20,765 bases of DNA, taken from the IMG/VR virus record IMGVR_UViG_3300021962_000792, positions 1 to 20,765 of that record; one strand, written 5' to 3'. Positions 7,061 to 14,902 of this stretch are shown in pieces. The notes under the pieces were generated by a model. The model was not told the origin of the DNA. It saw only the letters and a list, made by a program, of their open reading frames with translations, and made no database searches. A program made the translations under genes and the position numbers. Source of the DNA: a virus. Every line of letters begins with the position of its first letter. The stretch's first letter is position 1.

Positions 7061-7797
7061 TGTTTATTCTCTTCTTTTTGCATATTAAATTTCTTTTTCA
7101 CTCCCATAAACTTTCGATAGTATTGCTTATCGTCACCAGGAATGAGATTTGTAGTTTTATCTATCATCTCATCAGTAGCAGGACCAACAGAAGCAGTAAT
7201 ATCCTTGTTGAGGAAAGGAATTACATGTATTAAAGGTTCTCCGGCTTTGATATGAACGTTACATTCTCTCTTCGGCATACAGATAAAGTTTGTGACATGA
7301 AAGTTTTTATAATCTACCAAACCTGGAGTCACGTATAGATCATCAAGAAAGGTAGAGTGATAGAACGCCGGCATTAGCAGCGCGCTGATATTTTTTTGAG
7401 TAAAAATTTTCCAAGGAGATGGGAATAGAATGGCAGCAGGATTAATTCCAACTGGTGTAAAAGCACCATCTACAAACTTTTCGTCCATTGGAACCCCATT
7501 ATCAAATCCACGATCTCCTCTTGGGCCCTTATCTCCGAGATACCATGAAGTGCCAGCTTTATTTGCCATGATATGAATATCTACCCATGCAGGAATGATA
7601 TACCCGAATTGAGAATAATCTGCGATTCCTGGACACGCGGGCATAAGATGTTTGCCATACTTTTCTTGCTGAACCTTGCGAGTATTCGTTGGAACATCGA
7701 CAGCTCGTTCAATAGAAAAGTTATGATAAGATAACTTCTTGGTATCTACGAATTCAATATCTTTCTTCGGTTTTAAAAAAGAAAACAAATCTTTCAT
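7057..7797 (-). CDS. Uncharacterised protein, paralogue of the next upstream gene (possibly DUF6065-like)
   Basis: 246 residues, function unknown. Its beta-rich middle aligns with its neighbour: QFGYIIPAWVDIHI against SLGYVIPLIGDLTV, FPSPWKIFT against FVNPWIVKT, ALLMPAFY against LFVAPINN, TPGLVDY against LSGLVDT, and IKAGEPLIHVIPF against LPAGTPLVVAIPI. The late AGxPLxxxIP motif and the strand pattern suggest a cupin-like or DUF6065-like barrel; that family name is from memory and unchecked. No HxD iron motif is seen. The N-terminus is LFSFLKPKKDIEF, like NPFKKKPIIEF in the neighbour. Overlaps of 4 nt on both sides tie it to the enzyme chain. Confidence 0.72.
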   Translation of the reverse strand: MKDLFSFLKPKKDIEFVDTKKLSYHNFSIERAVDVPTNTRKVQQEKYGKHLMPACPGIADYSQFGYIIPAWVDIHIMANKAGTSWYLGDKGPRGDRGFDNGVPMDEKFVDGAFTPVGINPAAILFPSPWKIFTQKNISALLMPAFYHSTFLDDLYVTPGLVDYKNFHVTNFICMPKRECNVHIKAGEPLIHVIPFLNKDITASVGPATDEMIDKTTNLIPGDDKQYYRKFMGVKKKFNMQKEENKQ

Positions 7798-8531
7798 TTT
7801 CTCGGTGCTCTCAGTTCTTTTGTGTATACGCTTCTGCGTGTGTTTTGCATCTTCGATATGAGATTGATCAGATGTTGTTCTGGTTCTTTCATATCTCTTA
7901 TCGTAGGCTTCGATGGAACCGCATCACGCTTAATTGGAATTGCTACTACCAATGGAGTTCCAGCAGGTAGCAGCACGTCAGCATTTGGAGTATGCCAGAT
8001 TGCAGGGAAATTGACTTCCTTTGGATATGTATCAGTATCGACCAATCCAGACAAACAAGTAAAATGACTTTCAAAGTTGTTAATCGGTGCTACAAAAAGA
8101 GTGGACCAACCTGGAGCAGTCTTTACAATCCATGGATTAACAAACTTCAAAGGAGGAGCAGGAAATCCTGGCGCATTTCTTTCTCCCAATTGTCGAATGT
8201 CATGAAACTCGCATACGTTGATTTGTGGAGAAGACGTGACTTCAATCGTACTGCAGTCATGATTTGATCTAACTGTCAAGTCGCCGATAAGAGGAATAAC
8301 ATAACCCAATGACATAGCATCGATCATTGGCATACATTTTTTTGCAGTGAAACTATGTGATCCAGTCCAGTCACGATCATCTCGCCCATCTGTAATGAGC
8401 GGAGGAATTCTCTTATACCACTCGGGTATATGTTTAGCTGCAGGTTTTGGGTGCGGTAAACTGGCTACGTCATCTCGATGACAATAAAACTCAATAATAG
8501 GTTTTTTCTTAAAAGGATTCCAACTCAACAT
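7794..8531 (-). CDS. Uncharacterised protein, second member of the paralogous pair (possibly DUF6065-like)
   Basis: 245 residues, function unknown. After a basic start (NPFKKKPIIEFYCHRDD) comes HIPEWYKRIPPLIT, then KKCMPMIDAMSLGYVIPL, the PWIVKTAPGWSTLFVAPINN block, and the ADVLLPAGTPLVVAIPIKRD strand pair that defines the shared domain. Its C-terminus is basic (TKELRAPRK). It resembles the following gene in length and motif order, so a tandem duplication followed by strong divergence is likely. It overlaps the hydroxylase gene by 7 nt and the next gene by 4 nt. A role in recognising or modifying the same substrate as the enzymes is only inferred from position. Confidence 0.72.
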   Translation of the reverse strand: MLSWNPFKKKPIIEFYCHRDDVASLPHPKPAAKHIPEWYKRIPPLITDGRDDRDWTGSHSFTAKKCMPMIDAMSLGYVIPLIGDLTVRSNHDCSTIEVTSSPQINVCEFHDIRQLGERNAPGFPAPPLKFVNPWIVKTAPGWSTLFVAPINNFESHFTCLSGLVDTDTYPKEVNFPAIWHTPNADVLLPAGTPLVVAIPIKRDAVPSKPTIRDMKEPEQHLINLISKMQNTRRSVYTKELRAPRK

Positions 8532-9118
8532 TCTCTTTCACCCATTACCCATGCTACAAGACTTTTACGTATTCCTGACGTGATTGGCTTCACTCGATGT
8601 GGCATCCATGAAGCGAAGAATACGATATCACCTTTATTTGGTTTAAACGAGACTTTGTCTTCGAAGTTCCCATTATTTACAATCTCTAGCTCTCCTCCTT
8701 CATACTCGTTAGGATCTGAGAGAAGAAGAGATGCCGATATCTTTCTTATATATTTCTGCCAGCCAAACTCGACATCCCAGTGCCAAGTGTAGTGTTGATT
8801 TGGCCCGTATTTTGTATATTGAAAAGCTTCGACGCCTTCGATGTCATACATAAAGTGATCATAGTTGACTGCCGATACAATTCCAGACATTCTATTAAAG
8901 AGCCAATCGCTGTGATGATCATGATGGATCCATGAGATATCAGAATCACGCGTATGTGCAGGGGCTTCGACATTTTGCTCGAGCCCAACTTTACCTTTTT
9001 CAAATTCTTGGAGCTTTTCTAGGTCGATAATCATATCGACTTCTTCAGGAGTAAATCCTCCTGACCACACAGCAAAACAGTTCAATTGCTTCCCGTATTT
9101 AGGGATATTATATGGCAT
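8525..9118 (-). CDS. PKHD-type 2OG-Fe(II) hydroxylase (prolyl 4-hydroxylase-like)
   Basis: 197 residues with the complete 2-oxoglutarate/Fe(II) dioxygenase set: His113 and Asp115 (YTWHWDVE), His174 (WMPHRVKPIT) and Arg184/Lys185 (GIRKSLVAWV). The block ASLLLSDPNEYEGGELEI is typical of PKHD or PiuC/YbiX-like hydroxylases. The family hydroxylates protein or peptide side chains, often proline, in the cytoplasm. The ATG has a good Shine-Dalgarno (AAGAAGGA). It is the first gene of the nine-gene overlapping chain and begins 22 nt after the Tyr-Asn repeat fibre protein, which is a plausible but unproven substrate. Confidence 0.9.
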   Translation of the reverse strand: MPYNIPKYGKQLNCFAVWSGGFTPEEVDMIIDLEKLQEFEKGKVGLEQNVEAPAHTRDSDISWIHHDHHSDWLFNRMSGIVSAVNYDHFMYDIEGVEAFQYTKYGPNQHYTWHWDVEFGWQKYIRKISASLLLSDPNEYEGGELEIVNNGNFEDKVSFKPNKGDIVFFASWMPHRVKPITSGIRKSLVAWVMGEREC

Positions 9119-9140
9119 AGTAAATCCTTCTTCAATTCAC

Positions 9141-11198
9141 CTATTCAATTGTTATTTCAACATAACCTCCAGGAGCTACAGTTACCGAATGTGATTGGCC
9201 ATCTGGATAAGAATAGTAGCTTGCCTTCTGACTATTTATCACTGGTGCAGGTGTTCCTCCGGAATTTGATCCTGGGAAAGTAATACCAAGAGTAGATGAT
9301 GAATTTCCTGGAACAGCTGGCGTAGGAGTATTGTAATTCTGAGGGCCGTTAGTCGCAGGGTTAAAGTTTTGCGGACCGTTAGTCGCAGGGTTGTAGTTAG
9401 CAGGTCCATTGGTTGGAGCATTGTAGTTTGCTGGACCGTTGGTTGGAGCGTTGTAGTTAGCAGGTCCATTAGCCACGTTGAAGTTTTGTGGACCGTTAGC
9501 TACGTTAAAGTTCTGAGGACCATTGGTTGGAGTATTAAAGTTCTGAGGACCATTGGTAGCCGGATTAAAGTTTTGTGGGCCGTTAGTTGCAGGATTGAAA
9601 TTCTGAGGGCCGTTAGTCGCAGGATTGAAGTTCTGAGGACCATTGGTAGCCGGATTAAAGTTCTGAGGACCATTCGTGGCTGGATTATAGTTCGCAGGCC
9701 CATTGGCAACGTTAAAGTTCTGAGGACCATTGGTAGGTGCATTATAATTCGCGGGACCATTGGCAACATTAAAGTTTTGTGGGCCGCCGGTTGGAGCATT
9801 ATAGTTTGCAGGACCATTCGCTACGTTATAGTTTTGCGGGCCATTCGTAGGTGCGTTGTAGTTAGCAGGACCATTCGTAGGAGCATTATAGTTAGCGGGA
9901 CCACCAGTTGGCGCATTATAGTTAGCAGGACCATTCGTAGGTGCGTTGTAGTTTGCTGGTCCATTGGTAGGAGAGTTATAGTTAGCAGGTCCATTTGAAG
10001 GCGCATTGTAGTTAGCAGGGCCATTGCCTGGAGCATTGTAGTTTGCTGGTCCGTTTGAAGGAGAGTTATAGTTTGCCGGTCCGTTTGAAGGAGAGTTGTA
10101 GTTAGCAGGACCTGGAGATGGAGGACCAGGAGCATTATAAAAAGCCGGTGTATATCCATATTTTGGACTGACAAATGCATTGCTAGCTTTATTGCCCGGT
10201 GTGCCTGGAACTACGTTATATCCAGCCACGTTTCCTGGATTTACGTTGTAACCTGAAACGTTTCCTGAATTTACGTTGTAACCTGAAACGTTACCGGGAA
10301 CTTTGTTGTAGCTAGAAACGTTTCCTGGAATTACGTTGTAACCTGAAACGTTACCGGGAACTTTGTTGTAGTTGGCTACCGGACCAGGATTGATATTGTA
10401 GTTGGCAACCGGACCAGGATTGATATTGTAATTTGCGACGTTGCCAGGAATTATGTTATAACCGGAAATGTTGCCAGGAACTTTATTATAAGTGCCAGTT
10501 CCAGGATAGATGATGTTATAGGTCGCTACAGGGCCCGGAATAATATTGTATGTGCCAGTACCTGGATAGATGATGTTATAGCCGGCTATATTACCAGGAA
10601 CTTTATTATAAGTGCCAGTTCCTGGATAAATGATGTTATAAGTGGAGATATTTCCTAGTATGATATTATAGGTTCCAGTAGCATTGCCTGGCACGATGTT
10701 ATAGTTTCCAGTAGCATTGCCTGGCACGATGTTATAGTTTCCAGTAGCATTGCCCGGCACGATGTTATAAGTTCCAGTAGCATTACCGGGAACGATATTA
10801 TATGTGCCGGTTCCCGGTCCTGGAACAATATTATATGTGCCAGTTCCTGGATAGATGATGTTATATGTTCCAGTTCCTGGGAATATGATGTTGTAGTTGG
10901 CTACAGGACCAGGAATGATATTATAGTTGGCTACCGGTCCAGGAATGATGTTGTAACTGGCAATATTTCCAGGAATTACGTTATATGTGCCGGTTGCATT
11001 ACCTGGAACAATATTGTATGTGCCGGTTCCAGGGCCAGGAATCAGAGCTGTGCCCGTTCCTCCACGACCAGAAACAAGAACGCTGTTTCTGCCGTAAGGA
11101 ATAGAGATGCTGCCAGGACTGTTGAACTTAGTTGTTCCAGTTCCGGCACCACGCCACGTTTTCTCTAATGTAAACTTCGAACCACCACCAATACTCAT
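9141..11198 (-). CDS. Tyr-Asn repeat fibre protein (two tandem-repeat arrays), probable virion adhesin
   Basis: 685 residues. I start it at the ATG at 11198, which shares a base with the previous stop (TAATG); an upstream ATG at 11234 lies inside that gene. Residues 1-55 form a Gly/Thr-rich beta module (KFTLEKTWRGAGTGTTKF, VLVSGRGGTGT). Residues 60-331 hold about 27 copies of a 10-11-residue repeat of the type [TNGS]-YN-[IVK]-x-PG-[NP]. A non-repeated linker follows (332-362). Residues 363-626 hold about 27 copies of GP[AQ]N[YF]N-x3-4. The last 60 residues contain LGITFPG and end VTVAPGGYVEITIE, like other marine phage fibre tips. No cysteine. Virion fibre or adhesin is inferred from composition and neighbours. 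Confidence 0.82.
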   Translation of the reverse strand: MSIGGGSKFTLEKTWRGAGTGTTKFNSPGSISIPYGRNSVLVSGRGGTGTALIPGPGTGTYNIVPGNATGTYNVIPGNIASYNIIPGPVANYNIIPGPVANYNIIFPGTGTYNIIYPGTGTYNIVPGPGTGTYNIVPGNATGTYNIVPGNATGNYNIVPGNATGNYNIVPGNATGTYNIILGNISTYNIIYPGTGTYNKVPGNIAGYNIIYPGTGTYNIIPGPVATYNIIYPGTGTYNKVPGNISGYNIIPGNVANYNINPGPVANYNINPGPVANYNKVPGNVSGYNVIPGNVSSYNKVPGNVSGYNVNSGNVSGYNVNPGNVAGYNVVPGTPGNKASNAFVSPKYGYTPAFYNAPGPPSPGPANYNSPSNGPANYNSPSNGPANYNAPGNGPANYNAPSNGPANYNSPTNGPANYNAPTNGPANYNAPTGGPANYNAPTNGPANYNAPTNGPQNYNVANGPANYNAPTGGPQNFNVANGPANYNAPTNGPQNFNVANGPANYNPATNGPQNFNPATNGPQNFNPATNGPQNFNPATNGPQNFNPATNGPQNFNTPTNGPQNFNVANGPQNFNVANGPANYNAPTNGPANYNAPTNGPANYNPATNGPQNFNPATNGPQNYNTPTPAVPGNSSSTLGITFPGSNSGGTPAPVINSQKASYYSYPDGQSHSVTVAPGGYVEITIE
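9321..10112 (-). repeat. Coding tandem repeats, 27-30 bp unit (GP[AQ]N[YF]N type)
   Basis: About 27 in-frame units of 9 or 10 codons, such as GPANYNAPTN, GPQNFNPATN and the shorter GPQNFNVAN. Four almost identical GPQNFNPATN units lie together, which suggests recent unit duplication. Nine-codon units keep the reading frame. Confidence 0.9.
10203..11021 (-). repeat. Coding tandem repeats, about 30-33 bp unit (YN-xx-PG type)
   Basis: About 27 in-frame units of 10 or 11 codons, such as TYNIVPGNATG, NYNIIPGPVA, TYNIIYPGTG and GYNVNPGNVS. Unit types are mixed in blocks. They are clearly distinct from the GPxNYN array downstream, though both carry Tyr-Asn in each unit. Confidence 0.9.
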
Positions 11199-14100
11199 TA
11201 TGCGGCGCCCTTCACCGTCAGAGAAACAATCCAAGAAGTACCGCCATCATAAGTCATCAATGACCAAATGTCAATAGCATTCGCTGTTGTAGTTGCAGGA
11301 GGAGCAACTCCACCTGGATATTTACTTCCTGTCGGCCAAGTGATCGTGCGGCCGCCAGTAGCATCTTGTTTTGCTACGATCGTGCCTGCCCACATTCTTG
11401 TGCTTGGTGGAACACCCGTTGGAGAGATCGTTGTATTTCCAGTAAGTGTAAGATCCCAGAAGTTAGAAGCAACACAGTTAAGAGAGTATGTTCCTGTGAC
11501 AGCTGCATTTGAAACTTCAGCTTCGGTATAACCTGTCAGAACGGGATTCGTGATGTTATTGTTTGCCATCACAAGATTTGCTGACAGAGTAGTTAGTCCG
11601 CCAGTAACACTAAACGCTCCGTTCCATGTAAGAGCACCGGTTCCAGCTCTGCCAAGTTTTACGCTGTTATCAGCATTACCGAAGATAATGTATCCGTTAT
11701 TGGCACTTTGTTGTCCCATAATGCGAACAGAGTCAGCGATATTAACATCACCGAACCATGCATCATCTCCGATGCCAATATTTGTTCCACCGCCATTATT
11801 GGCAGTAGTTACTCTATCGAAGCTTCCGACACTCGTAACACTAATGTTTCCAGTAATCGTAGTGTTACCAGCGGCAAGCGTTGTGATACCGCTTACTGCT
11901 TGAGCAGCACTCGTAGACTGAATCGCAGTCGTTCCAATATACAGAGAAGGCAGACGAGCAAACGCTACCGTACCAGAAGTTAGATTCGTAGCATTCGCTG
12001 CGATCGCAATAGCATTCGTATAGGCTGCAGAAGCGTTGGCTACCATTGCAGTATTAGCAGTACCGATCTTTGTGTCTGTATAAGATACTGAGTTAGTATA
12101 AGCAGTCGCAGCATTTCCTGTGATCTGTCCTTGAACAGTAGCAAGAGACAACCCGCCAAAGTTTGTTGAGTTGTTAGCAGTTTGACTGAATGCAGTAGAA
12201 TTGATAGTAGAGAATACTGTAGAGTTTCCGGCCTTTAACAGGTTAACTTGCAAGTTAGCATACGAGAACGATGCATCAGCTACGTTAATAGTATTATTAT
12301 TTGCAACAGCAGTTTCATCTCCATATGTCGACATGAGGATGAATTCTTTTGTATCTGGACTACGAACAAGACCGGCGTGGTTTGTTGTATTACCTGATCC
12401 GCTGTAGTGGCCTGTGAATCCGATCCAAAGCAAGTCTGATGGGTTGTTCACTGCCAATTTAATCAGAGGATCTGCAACAGAAAGAGTTTGTACATTGGTA
12501 GAAATCAGGTTACCGGTAATTGTAAGGCTGCCGCCAACTGAAACAGAACCATTAAATGTACCGTTTGCAAAGGTTGGAGAATCGGTTGTTCTCAGATTTT
12601 GATCCATACGATATGGAAGACGGGCTTCAGCAAGAGTACCGTTGTTTGCATTCGAAGCATTCGCTGCAAAGACTGTCGCATTTGTGTAAGCGGCGCCAGC
12701 GTTGGCTATCATTGCAGTATTAGCAGTACCGATCTTTGTGTCTGTGTAAGATACTGAGTTAGTGTATGCAGCTGCAGCATTTGCAACCATCGCCGTATTT
12801 GCAGTGCCAATCTTCGTATCCGTATAAGATACAGCATTCGTGTATGCTGCGCCGGCTGCCGTTAATGCAGTTTGAGCATTTGTATTTGCAGTGATAGCTG
12901 CATCGTATGCAGTCTTGACATTGTTTGCAACAGGTACTAGCGTGACTGAAGTGTTGCTAATCGAGTCGACAGAAGGAAGACGAGCAAATGCTACCGTACC
13001 AGAAGATAGGTTAGTTGCATTCGCAGCGATAGCAATGGCGTTTGTATAAGCTGCGCTCGCATTTGCAACCATTGCAGTATTTGCTGTACCAATCTTCGTA
13101 TCAGTGTAGCTAACTGCGTTGGTATAAGCAGTCGCGGCATTCGCAGTCATTGCAGTGTTAGCAGTACCGATTTTTGTATCAGTATATGATACCGCATTGG
13201 TGTATGCCGAACCTGCAGCATTGGCTGCGGCTTGAGCATTTGTATTTGCAGTGATAGCAGCATCGTAGGCAGTTTTTACTGAAGCAGCAGAAGCGGCAGC
13301 AGTCGTAGAAGTATTCGATACAGAGTCGACAAGAACTACTGCTCCGGCAACAGTTGAGTTACCAGATGGAAGACGAGCAGAGTTAACTGTACCAGATGTC
13401 AGATTAGTTGCATTGGCAGCTATCGCGATTGCATTCGTATAAGCAGTAGCTGCGTTAGCTGCCATGGCAGTATTCGCTGTAGCAATTTTCGTATCAGTAT
13501 ATGATACCGCATTGGCATAAGCCGTAGCTGCAGCTCCAGATACGTTAGCAGCCAAGATAGCTCCATCTGTATATGAAACTGCATTTGTGTATGCGGCCGC
13601 CGCTTTAACGTTCGCAGCTTGAGCATTTGTGTTAGCAACGATGGCAGCATCATAAGCAGTTTTTACTGAGGCAGCAGAAGCGGCTGCAGTTGTTGAAGTG
13701 TTCGCTATCGAATCAACAAGAATCAATGCGCCTACAGTTGTCGAGTTACCAGATGGAAGTCTTGCTGCGTTGACAGTACCAGATGTCAGATTAGTTGCAT
13801 TCGCTGCGATAGCAATGGCATTCGAGTATGCATTTGCAGCTTTATTATCAGTATACGTTACAGCATTCGAATATGCATTCGCAGAAAGATTGGTCGCATT
13901 CGTGTTTGCAGTAATGGCTGCGTCATATGCAGTTTTTACAGAAGCTGCTGAAGCTGCGGCTGTTGCCGAAGTATTTGATACTGAATCGACAAGAAGTGTT
14001 GCACCTGCTACGGTAGCATTTGCTGATGGGAGGCGAGCAGAGTTGACTGTACCTGAAGTCAGATTCGTGGCATTCGATGCATACGTTTGTGTATATGTAC

Positions 14101-14866
14101 GAAGATCAGAAGCAGAGTTGCCACCAACTGTCGCAGCATTCACAGAAGTAAGAGATGCACCGTTACCAGAAAAGGCAGTCGAGTTGATGAAGCTAGATAC
14201 TGAAGTATTTCCGATCGCAATCACTGAGGTATTGACTGTGACGCCTCGAACATAGATCGAGCTATTCGTCGTATCTAAACCTACAACTGCAAACATTCCA
14301 GTACGAGAAATTTCACCATAGTCTGCATAGATTACGTTGGCAACAGTATAATTTTTTGAAGTAATCAGTTTATCATGAGATACTGCAGCATAATACGTAT
14401 TGGTAGATTCTGTCAGGCTATCTGTAAATGAAAGTACAGTTCCTGTAAGAGTGGCAACATCATTCGCCTGAGAAACAGTTAAGTTACTCGTCGAAATGTT
14501 AACAGTATTTGTAACATTTAGAGCAAGAGATACGTTCACTGTCGCAGGAAGACGATTGAGAGAAAGCGTGCCAGTTGTCAGATTACTTGCATTCGCCGCA
14601 AAAGCAACAGCGTTGTTATATGCATTCGTTGATGATCCGGTCGCGACAGCTACGGCATTACCATAAGCATCAGCAGCTTTACCATCGGCATAGTTGACTG
14701 CATTCGCATATGCGTTGTCAGCTGATTGGCTAAGTGAAGTTGAGTTGATCGCAGTAGCACCGATGACGAGCTGACCGCTCGAAATTACAACGTTGCCTGC
14801 CGATACTGTTACGCCATTCGATACGGTTAACCCGTTCTTGACGCGAAAATTAACTGGTGTAGTCAT
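11198..14866 (-). CDS. Large tail fibre protein (1222 residues)
   Basis: Long Ala/Asn/Thr-rich fibre. The N-terminal part (TPVNFRVKNGLTVSNGVTV) is typical of cyanophage-like fibres. Residues about 285-660 contain phage tail fibre repeats (Phage_fiber_2 type) around TAAASAASVKTAYDAA, centred near residues 307, 394, 522 and a degenerate one near 647. Between them are many AYTNAVSYTDTKIGTANTAM units and NLTSGTVNSARLPS linkers. Residues about 753-880 hold a module shared with the 476-residue fibre (ADPLIKLAVNNPSDLLWIGF). The C-terminal domain (about 1120-1222, with FWDLTLTGNTTISPTG and GGTSWIVSLTVKG) is probably the distal tip. The ATG has AGGGA upstream and an exact late promoter 29 nt away. Confidence 0.88.
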   Translation of the reverse strand: MTTPVNFRVKNGLTVSNGVTVSAGNVVISSGQLVIGATAINSTSLSQSADNAYANAVNYADGKAADAYGNAVAVATGSSTNAYNNAVAFAANASNLTTGTLSLNRLPATVNVSLALNVTNTVNISTSNLTVSQANDVATLTGTVLSFTDSLTESTNTYYAAVSHDKLITSKNYTVANVIYADYGEISRTGMFAVVGLDTTNSSIYVRGVTVNTSVIAIGNTSVSSFINSTAFSGNGASLTSVNAATVGGNSASDLRTYTQTYASNATNLTSGTVNSARLPSANATVAGATLLVDSVSNTSATAAASAASVKTAYDAAITANTNATNLSANAYSNAVTYTDNKAANAYSNAIAIAANATNLTSGTVNAARLPSGNSTTVGALILVDSIANTSTTAAASAASVKTAYDAAIVANTNAQAANVKAAAAYTNAVSYTDGAILAANVSGAAATAYANAVSYTDTKIATANTAMAANAATAYTNAIAIAANATNLTSGTVNSARLPSGNSTVAGAVVLVDSVSNTSTTAAASAASVKTAYDAAITANTNAQAAANAAGSAYTNAVSYTDTKIGTANTAMTANAATAYTNAVSYTDTKIGTANTAMVANASAAYTNAIAIAANATNLSSGTVAFARLPSVDSISNTSVTLVPVANNVKTAYDAAITANTNAQTALTAAGAAYTNAVSYTDTKIGTANTAMVANAAAAYTNSVSYTDTKIGTANTAMIANAGAAYTNATVFAANASNANNGTLAEARLPYRMDQNLRTTDSPTFANGTFNGSVSVGGSLTITGNLISTNVQTLSVADPLIKLAVNNPSDLLWIGFTGHYSGSGNTTNHAGLVRSPDTKEFILMSTYGDETAVANNNTINVADASFSYANLQVNLLKAGNSTVFSTINSTAFSQTANNSTNFGGLSLATVQGQITGNAATAYTNSVSYTDTKIGTANTAMVANASAAYTNAIAIAANATNLTSGTVAFARLPSLYIGTTAIQSTSAAQAVSGITTLAAGNTTITGNISVTSVGSFDRVTTANNGGGTNIGIGDDAWFGDVNIADSVRIMGQQSANNGYIIFGNADNSVKLGRAGTGALTWNGAFSVTGGLTTLSANLVMANNNITNPVLTGYTEAEVSNAAVTGTYSLNCVASNFWDLTLTGNTTISPTGVPPSTRMWAGTIVAKQDATGGRTITWPTGSKYPGGVAPPATTTANAIDIWSLMTYDGGTSWIVSLTVKGAA
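11940..14080 (-). repeat. Degenerate coding repeats within the large fibre gene
   Basis: Repeated segments of roughly 60-110 bp encoding AYTNAVSYTDTKIGTANTAMxANA and NATNLTSGTVNSARLPS. Near-identical stretches occur around 11990-12100, 12665-12845, 13015-13210, 13410-13520 and 13780-13870. A non-repeated module separates the first copy group from the rest. Confidence 0.8.
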
Positions 14867-14894
14867 CTGGTTCCCTATCCCTCAGATTTTATTC

Positions 14895-14902
14895 TATTTA
14901 TA
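14895..14902 (-). promoter_or_regulatory. T4-type late promoter for the large fibre and downstream genes
   Basis: Exact TATAAATA on the minus strand, 29 nt upstream of the ATG at 14866. The TAA in the motif is the stop codon of the collagen-like fibre gene (GTA TAA ATA). It is the last exact late promoter before the repeat protein and the nine-gene enzyme chain. Confidence 0.8.

Noticed and set aside
9233-9240. GATAAATA on the minus strand as a promoter for the enzyme chain
   Set aside because: One mismatch, inside the coding end of the repeat protein and about 115 nt from the next start. Similar GATAAATA copies occur inside other genes (near 5640 and 18543), so it is probably chance.
9321-11021. 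Regular 27-33-bp repeats that look like a CRISPR or satellite array
   Set aside because: Units are directly adjacent with no unique spacers, keep one open frame through 685 codons, and encode clear amino-acid repeats.
13698-14255. Plus-strand open frame of 185 codons opposite the large fibre
   Set aside because: It is antisense to a well-supported fibre gene, has a composition that mirrors its Ala/Thr/Asn repeats, and no promoter or ribosome site was seen.
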